The notes below the pieces were generated by a model. That model was given only the letters and a program-made list of their open reading frames with translations, had not been told where the DNA came from and did not search any database. The position numbers were made by a program, and so were the translations under genes. From JAEZPW01 sp035629075 (GTDB lineage: Bacteria > Acidobacteriota > Terriglobia > Terriglobales > Acidobacteriaceae): a DNA stretch of 64,000 nucleotides. Where the stretch lies: NCBI GenBank assembly GCA_035629075.1, contig DASPIK010000010.1:62001-126000 (forward strand), given 5' to 3'. Of this stretch, positions 60,444-64,000 are shown one piece after another; position 1 is the first letter of the stretch; each line of letters opens with the position of its first letter.

Positions 60444-60626
60444 AGTTGCTCCTAGCTGGTGGAATGGTAGCCCCAGCCGACCCCTACTGCAAAGGGAAAG
60501 ATGTGCGCCAACTTGCTCACCTGAAATTGCGAAATCAGAGGCAAGATGATTCCGGCGCGCAATCGTTTCAACACCTTCAAAGCCGCCATCGAAGCCGAAC
60601 TGTGAGTCGAGAATCACTGCAAAAAA

Positions 60627-60652
60627 ACCGGCACACACGCTCGTGTGCCGGT
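60627..60652 (-). terminator. Rho-independent terminator of the GH2 gene
   Basis: 10-bp stem ACCGGCACAC / GTGTGCCGGT (60627-60636 and 60643-60652). Leftward it is followed by seven U (complement of A tract 60621-60627). It lies 14 nt beyond the stop at 60667. Confidence 0.88.
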
Positions 60653-60666
60653 CCATTCAAGACGCT

Positions 60667-62502
60667 CTACTCAGCTTTGCCGACGGTGCGTTCCTTGTAT
60701 GCTTTCTGAAGAACGAAGAACGCTTTCTTTTTATCGCCTTGATCGGAGAGCAGGCCTTTGCGATTGAAGAAATCCTGCACACCGGGCAGCGGGCGACGAG
60801 GCGAGCGGAAATCCATCAAGATCCAGGGACTCAAGCCTCGCACCTGGGGAATGCGATTGATCATCGCAAGTTGGTGCTCGTAGATGTTGGCCTGGTATTC
60901 CTCAGTCCAGCGCTGTGAGGGGGCGCCGTGCAAACCGAACTTCGCGTCGCCACCAAATTCGCTAACGATGACCGGTTTGTCGACACGAATGTCCCATTCG
61001 GTTCGATCCGCAGCTTCGGGTGTTTGTTCATACCAGCCGATGTACTCGTTGATTCCGATCACATCGAGCGACTTGCCGAGTGGATCGTTCACGATTTTCT
61101 TGCCTTTTTCACCCCAGACCAAAAGTGCCGCTGTAACCAGTCGCGAAGGATCCAACTCGCGCGTGCGTGCCACGAGTGTCTCAAGGAATGCAGTCCGTGC
61201 TGCACTGGCAGGAGTCTCGTTCGCCACCGACCACAGGACGACCGACGCCTTGTTGCGGTCCCTGCTGATCATCTCTTCAAGCTGTTGCTTTGCCTTTGCA
61301 AGTACCGCCGGATTGTCGAACTGGCAGGCCCAGTAGACCGGTATCTCCGACCAGATCAGCACCCCCATGCGGTCGGCCCACCGAGTCATGCGCTCGTCGT
61401 GCGGATAGTGAGCCAGACGCACGAAGTTGCCGCCAAGTTCCTGAACCCATCCGAGCAAAGTTTTCGCATCCTGATCCGAATAGGCGCGTCCTGTGCGATA
61501 CGGAGCCTCAGCGTGCACCGAAATGCCGCGAAGAAAAATGGGTTTGCCGTTCAGCAGAATTTGCGTGCCGCGCACCTCTATCGTTCGGAAACCGACTTCG
61601 TCTTCAAGCTTGTCGTCGCCGGCGCTGACTTCCAGCTTGTAAAGCTTTGGCTTCTCCGGCGACCACAGCTCAAGGTTCGCAGCGTGCAGTTGGAATCTGG
61701 CGCGACCATCGGCTTCCACCTTGCTCGTCTGGCTGACACGCTGCTCAGGGATCGTCACCGTAACCGCGGTGCCGGGCTCTGCGCCGTCCACGTGCACCCA
61801 GCCCTCAATCTCAGTCTTGGTGCCGCGCTTCAGTTGCAGGCTGTAGTCATCGATGAAGCGTTCTGGCACCTCGACCAGCGACACGTCTCTCGTGAGGCCG
61901 CCATAGTTCCACCAGTCGGTCTGCGTTGTCGGTGCACCATCCGCGAGACGGGTCGAATCCACCGCGACCACTACGAAATTGCCTCCGTGGCGCACGAGGT
62001 TCGTGATCTCACAGTCGAACGCCGTAAAGCCGCCTTCGTGCTCGCACGCTTTCATGCCGTTGACCCATACGAACGAGCGATAATTCGCTGCTCCGACATG
62101 AAAGAAAACGCGCCATCCCGGCTTGGGTTGGTAATCGAAGTCCTTCTGATACCACACCACGCCCTCGTACAGGAACAGCGACTCGCGCTGCGTGTTCCAG
62201 TCACCCGGCACCCGCAACGTCGCTGATTTCTGGAAGTCGTACTCTAGTGGCCCATCGATTTCTTCTTTTCTTTGGTTGAGGAAGTAGCCGTCTTTGCGAA
62301 CCCTGCCGTGGAAATCAAAAAGTCCGGTGGCGTAAGGGTCGACGATCGTGCGCCATTCGCCGTTCAGCGTCGTCGTTTTGCGATGATCGACGTTCACCAA
62401 AACGATAGGACCGCGTTCGTCTGGCCTCGGTGCCTGTGCCAACATAGCCCCTGCACAGCCGACTAACAAAGACACGACGACTGCCGCTCTTTTGATCCAC
62501 AT
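60667..62502 (-). CDS. GH2-family glycosidase (beta-glucuronidase-like), exported
   Basis: 611 residues with signal AAVVVSLLVGCAGAMLAQ. GH2 order: jelly-roll sugar-binding domain (WYQKDFDYQPKPGWRVFFHV; SFVWVNGMKACEHEGGFTAF), Ig-like domain, then TIM barrel. Acid/base Glu429 in SVVLWSVANET, nucleophile Glu515 in PVIVSEFGGD; LRGISVHAEAP and FVRLAHYPHDERM are barrel landmarks. The size and DWWNYGGLTRDV fit beta-glucuronidase or beta-galactosidase-like clades. The leftward neighbour locus makes UDP-glucuronate, so a glucuronidase is attractive but unproven. A GTG at 62505 is an alternative start. Confidence 0.9.
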   Translation of the reverse strand: MWIKRAAVVVSLLVGCAGAMLAQAPRPDERGPIVLVNVDHRKTTTLNGEWRTIVDPYATGLFDFHGRVRKDGYFLNQRKEEIDGPLEYDFQKSATLRVPGDWNTQRESLFLYEGVVWYQKDFDYQPKPGWRVFFHVGAANYRSFVWVNGMKACEHEGGFTAFDCEITNLVRHGGNFVVVAVDSTRLADGAPTTQTDWWNYGGLTRDVSLVEVPERFIDDYSLQLKRGTKTEIEGWVHVDGAEPGTAVTVTIPEQRVSQTSKVEADGRARFQLHAANLELWSPEKPKLYKLEVSAGDDKLEDEVGFRTIEVRGTQILLNGKPIFLRGISVHAEAPYRTGRAYSDQDAKTLLGWVQELGGNFVRLAHYPHDERMTRWADRMGVLIWSEIPVYWACQFDNPAVLAKAKQQLEEMISRDRNKASVVLWSVANETPASAARTAFLETLVARTRELDPSRLVTAALLVWGEKGKKIVNDPLGKSLDVIGINEYIGWYEQTPEAADRTEWDIRVDKPVIVSEFGGDAKFGLHGAPSQRWTEEYQANIYEHQLAMINRIPQVRGLSPWILMDFRSPRRPLPGVQDFFNRKGLLSDQGDKKKAFFVLQKAYKERTVGKAE

Positions 62503-62573
62503 CACGGTTCGGACCTCGATTGCTTGATTTGCTGAAGTTCCCGACTATTGTGTTTCGAATATCGCGCGAAGGG

Positions 62574-62609
62574 AAATAAAAACAGGGCCGGCGATTAACA
62601 CCGGCCCTG
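62574..62609 (-). terminator. Rho-independent terminator of the S46 peptidase gene
   Basis: 9-bp stem CAGGGCCGG (62583-62591) / CCGGCCCTG (62601-62609). Leftward U tract is the complement of AAATAAAAA (62574-62582). It lies 25 nt beyond the stop at 62634. Confidence 0.88.
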
Positions 62610-62633
62610 CTGCACTGCTTTTCTATTACTCGA

Positions 62634-64000
62634 CTACTTCCCAGGCTGATCGACGTTAGTGCCGCGCAGTTCGTTGACGACGTTCGTTGCGTGGTCAACA
62701 ACTTCCATCTGCCACAGCATGTAACGGACGTCGCAAGCGATGGTGCGCGTGGTGGCCGGGTTGAAGTCCCAGTCTGAGATGACCGAGTCCAGCGTTCCAT
62801 CGAATGCCAGTCCGACCAGTTCCGCGCGGCTGTTCAGCACGGGCGATCCGGAGTTGCCGCCGGTGATGTCCAGCGTAGCGAGGTAGTTCACGGGTACGGA
62901 GTCGAGCGAAGCTACGCCGTACTTGCCGAACTTCTTCTCCTTGATCGCGGCCAACTGCGTGGCAGGCGCGTCGAATTCGCCCTTGCCCGTGTACTTCGCC
63001 GTAATGCCTCGTAGAGTCGTGAAGGGCGTCCAGGCAGTGCCGTCGGCGTTGCCGTCGGTACGGCCAGCGACCTTGCCGTAGGTTACGCGCAGGGTGCTGT
63101 TCGCGTCGGGATAGACCGCCTCGCCCTTGCTGTTGCGATAGGCGATGAGCGCCTTCATGTAGTTGGCATACGCCTGCTGGATTTTGCCCGAAAGGTCGCG
63201 ATCACGATCGTCCAGGCGCTTGGTGTCGTCGGCCAGAGCAACGGCCGCTTTGATGAATGTGTCGTCACTCGCCTTGAACGCCGCGGCGTCGCGATCAAAC
63301 CATGCCATGCGCGTTGCCTTGTCGGCCAACTTGCTTCCGGCATATAGCTTGTCCAGTTGCGCGCCGATTTCGGCTTCGCTCATGCCCGGCTTCAGCCCGA
63401 GAGCACTCACGTACGCCGCATTCTGATCAGCAGCGGGCAGGCTCAGATACTGCGCCAGGAAGTGCCGCGCAAGCGACTTGTCTACCTGCTCGTCGTAGCG
63501 CTTGTCGATGGCTTCGAGAGCGGCGCGCAGTCGCGGCCAATCGCGCTGCTGGAACCCGATCTTGCGCTTCATGTCATCGGGCTCGGCTTTCTGGGTCGCG
63601 AACTCGTACAGCGTCCGGGCGCTGTCGAGCAAGCGCGGCGACGTATAGCCCAGCAGGAATTCGCGCTTCGTGATCGCGTCGCGCTCGGCGATCAGGCTCT
63701 CGATGGCAGCGATGTCGGAGCCGTACTGCGCCTGGCGCGCCTTGTCCGCGTTAACCCACGCCTTCAGGGCGTTGAACGCGGCCTGCTTGCGCGCAAGCAA
63801 GTCGGAGCCCTTGTAGCTGTCAAGCATGCCCTGGCGGTTCTTGTAGTAGTTGTTGATGCCTGCCACGGTGCTCGCATAAGAGATGGCCGCCGCGTCGCGC
63901 CCCTTGGTCTCGCGTTCGATGATTGCCAGTTGCTCGCCAGAGGCCTTCACGAAAGCCGGGTAGTTCCAACCAAACGTGAAATCAACCTCCGACGGCAGAC
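62634..64000 (-). CDS. S46-family serine peptidase (DPP7/DPP11-like), C-terminal part
   Basis: About 455 residues; the N-terminal part with the catalytic His and Asp lies beyond the right edge (the frame stays open to 64000, reading FTFGWNYPAFVKASGEQLAI). The helical domain typical of S46 is followed by the chymotrypsin-like end: the nucleophile Ser is in DITGGNSGSPVLNSRAELVG (codon 62850-62852), then GLAFDGTLDSVISDWDF, TRTIACDVRYMLWQM and a Leu-Arg-Gly tail. S46 enzymes release dipeptides from the N-termini of peptides in the periplasm. It has its own terminator. Confidence 0.92.
   Translation of the reverse strand, partial: LPSEVDFTFGWNYPAFVKASGEQLAIIERETKGRDAAAISYASTVAGINNYYKNRQGMLDSYKGSDLLARKQAAFNALKAWVNADKARQAQYGSDIAAIESLIAERDAITKREFLLGYTSPRLLDSARTLYEFATQKAEPDDMKRKIGFQQRDWPRLRAALEAIDKRYDEQVDKSLARHFLAQYLSLPAADQNAAYVSALGLKPGMSEAEIGAQLDKLYAGSKLADKATRMAWFDRDAAAFKASDDTFIKAAVALADDTKRLDDRDRDLSGKIQQAYANYMKALIAYRNSKGEAVYPDANSTLRVTYGKVAGRTDGNADGTAWTPFTTLRGITAKYTGKGEFDAPATQLAAIKEKKFGKYGVASLDSVPVNYLATLDITGGNSGSPVLNSRAELVGLAFDGTLDSVISDWDFNPATTRTIACDVRYMLWQMEVVDHATNVVNELRGTNVDQPGK

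Noticed and set aside
60928..62226. 432-codon open frame opposite the GH2 gene
   Set aside because: Antisense shadow; the GH2 frame has both catalytic glutamates and a terminator.
1..64000. tRNA, rRNA, transposase or phage genes
   Set aside because: I looked through the spacers on both strands by eye and found no cloverleaf, rRNA core sequence or transposase/integrase motif; a covariance-model scan would be needed to exclude small RNAs.

Overview
The window reads as about 64 kb of chromosome from an Acidobacteriota (Terriglobia / 'Koribacter'-like) bacterium. The evidence for this is indirect. GC looks moderately high by eye. Intergenic spaces carry short interspersed and tandem repeats of a kind I associate with that group. 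The gene content also fits: secreted M13 and S46 peptidases, DUF4382-like and PxKF proteins, BON proteins, a QLPxAPS-type secreted protein, GH71/99-like and jelly-roll proteins with shared Ig-like domains. I see no rRNA, tRNA, CRISPR array, phage or transposase gene. Two genes look frameshifted, which could be real decay or draft-assembly error.

Layout. 1-6.5 kb: the start of a HAD-type hydrolase gene (leftward), then purL and purF for purine synthesis, followed by small or unrecognised membrane proteins. 6.6-17.1 kb: secreted and envelope proteins: M13 peptidase, phosphoesterase lipoprotein, sorbosone/glucose dehydrogenase-like lipoprotein, a 1217-residue beta-helix/Ig-repeat/PxKF protein, and an OmpA-family protein. 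17.7-20.3 kb: Ogt-type DNA repair protein followed by a small accessory patch of hypothetical genes, one broken. 20.3-31.7 kb: secreted protein, double-BON protein, cation efflux transporter, FixH/YtkA-like lipoprotein, ATP-dependent DNA ligase, DUF1385 protein, release factor 1 and an aldehyde dehydrogenase. 31.7-40 kb: frameshifted DUF4382-like lipoprotein, alginate-export-type porin, PrmC, a GH71/99-like enzyme with PKD and Ig-like domains, and a jelly-roll protein sharing the same Ig-like domain.

40-58 kb is the most interesting part: two divergent transcription units that look like an exopolysaccharide biosynthesis and export locus. Leftward from 53.4 kb it encodes a 1405-residue TPR plus outer-membrane beta-barrel protein, a GT4 glycosyltransferase, a degenerate nucleotidyltransferase with a left-handed beta-helix tail, a STAS protein with no phosphorylatable serine, a Wzx-type flippase fused to a ParB/SerK-like domain, a Pro/Gln-rich QLPxAPS protein, a thymidylate-kinase-like kinase, UDP-glucose dehydrogenase and a membrane-anchored GT2. 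Several of these genes overlap (14, 10 and 4 nt), so they are very probably translationally coupled. Rightward from 53.8 kb is a four-gene operon headed by a GT-C-like polytopic membrane protein, followed by three exported proteins. The mix of a Wzx-type flippase with a TPR/beta-barrel exporter does not match the textbook Wzx/Wzy, ABC or synthase routes. I propose it as the candidate undescribed system.

58-64 kb: DUF6766 membrane protein, HEAT-repeat exported protein, a small exported protein, a GH2 glycosidase and the C-terminal part of an S46 peptidase running off the right edge.

At least six families of short repeats occupy the intergenic spaces. Fragments resembling two of them lie in frame inside the DNA ligase gene.
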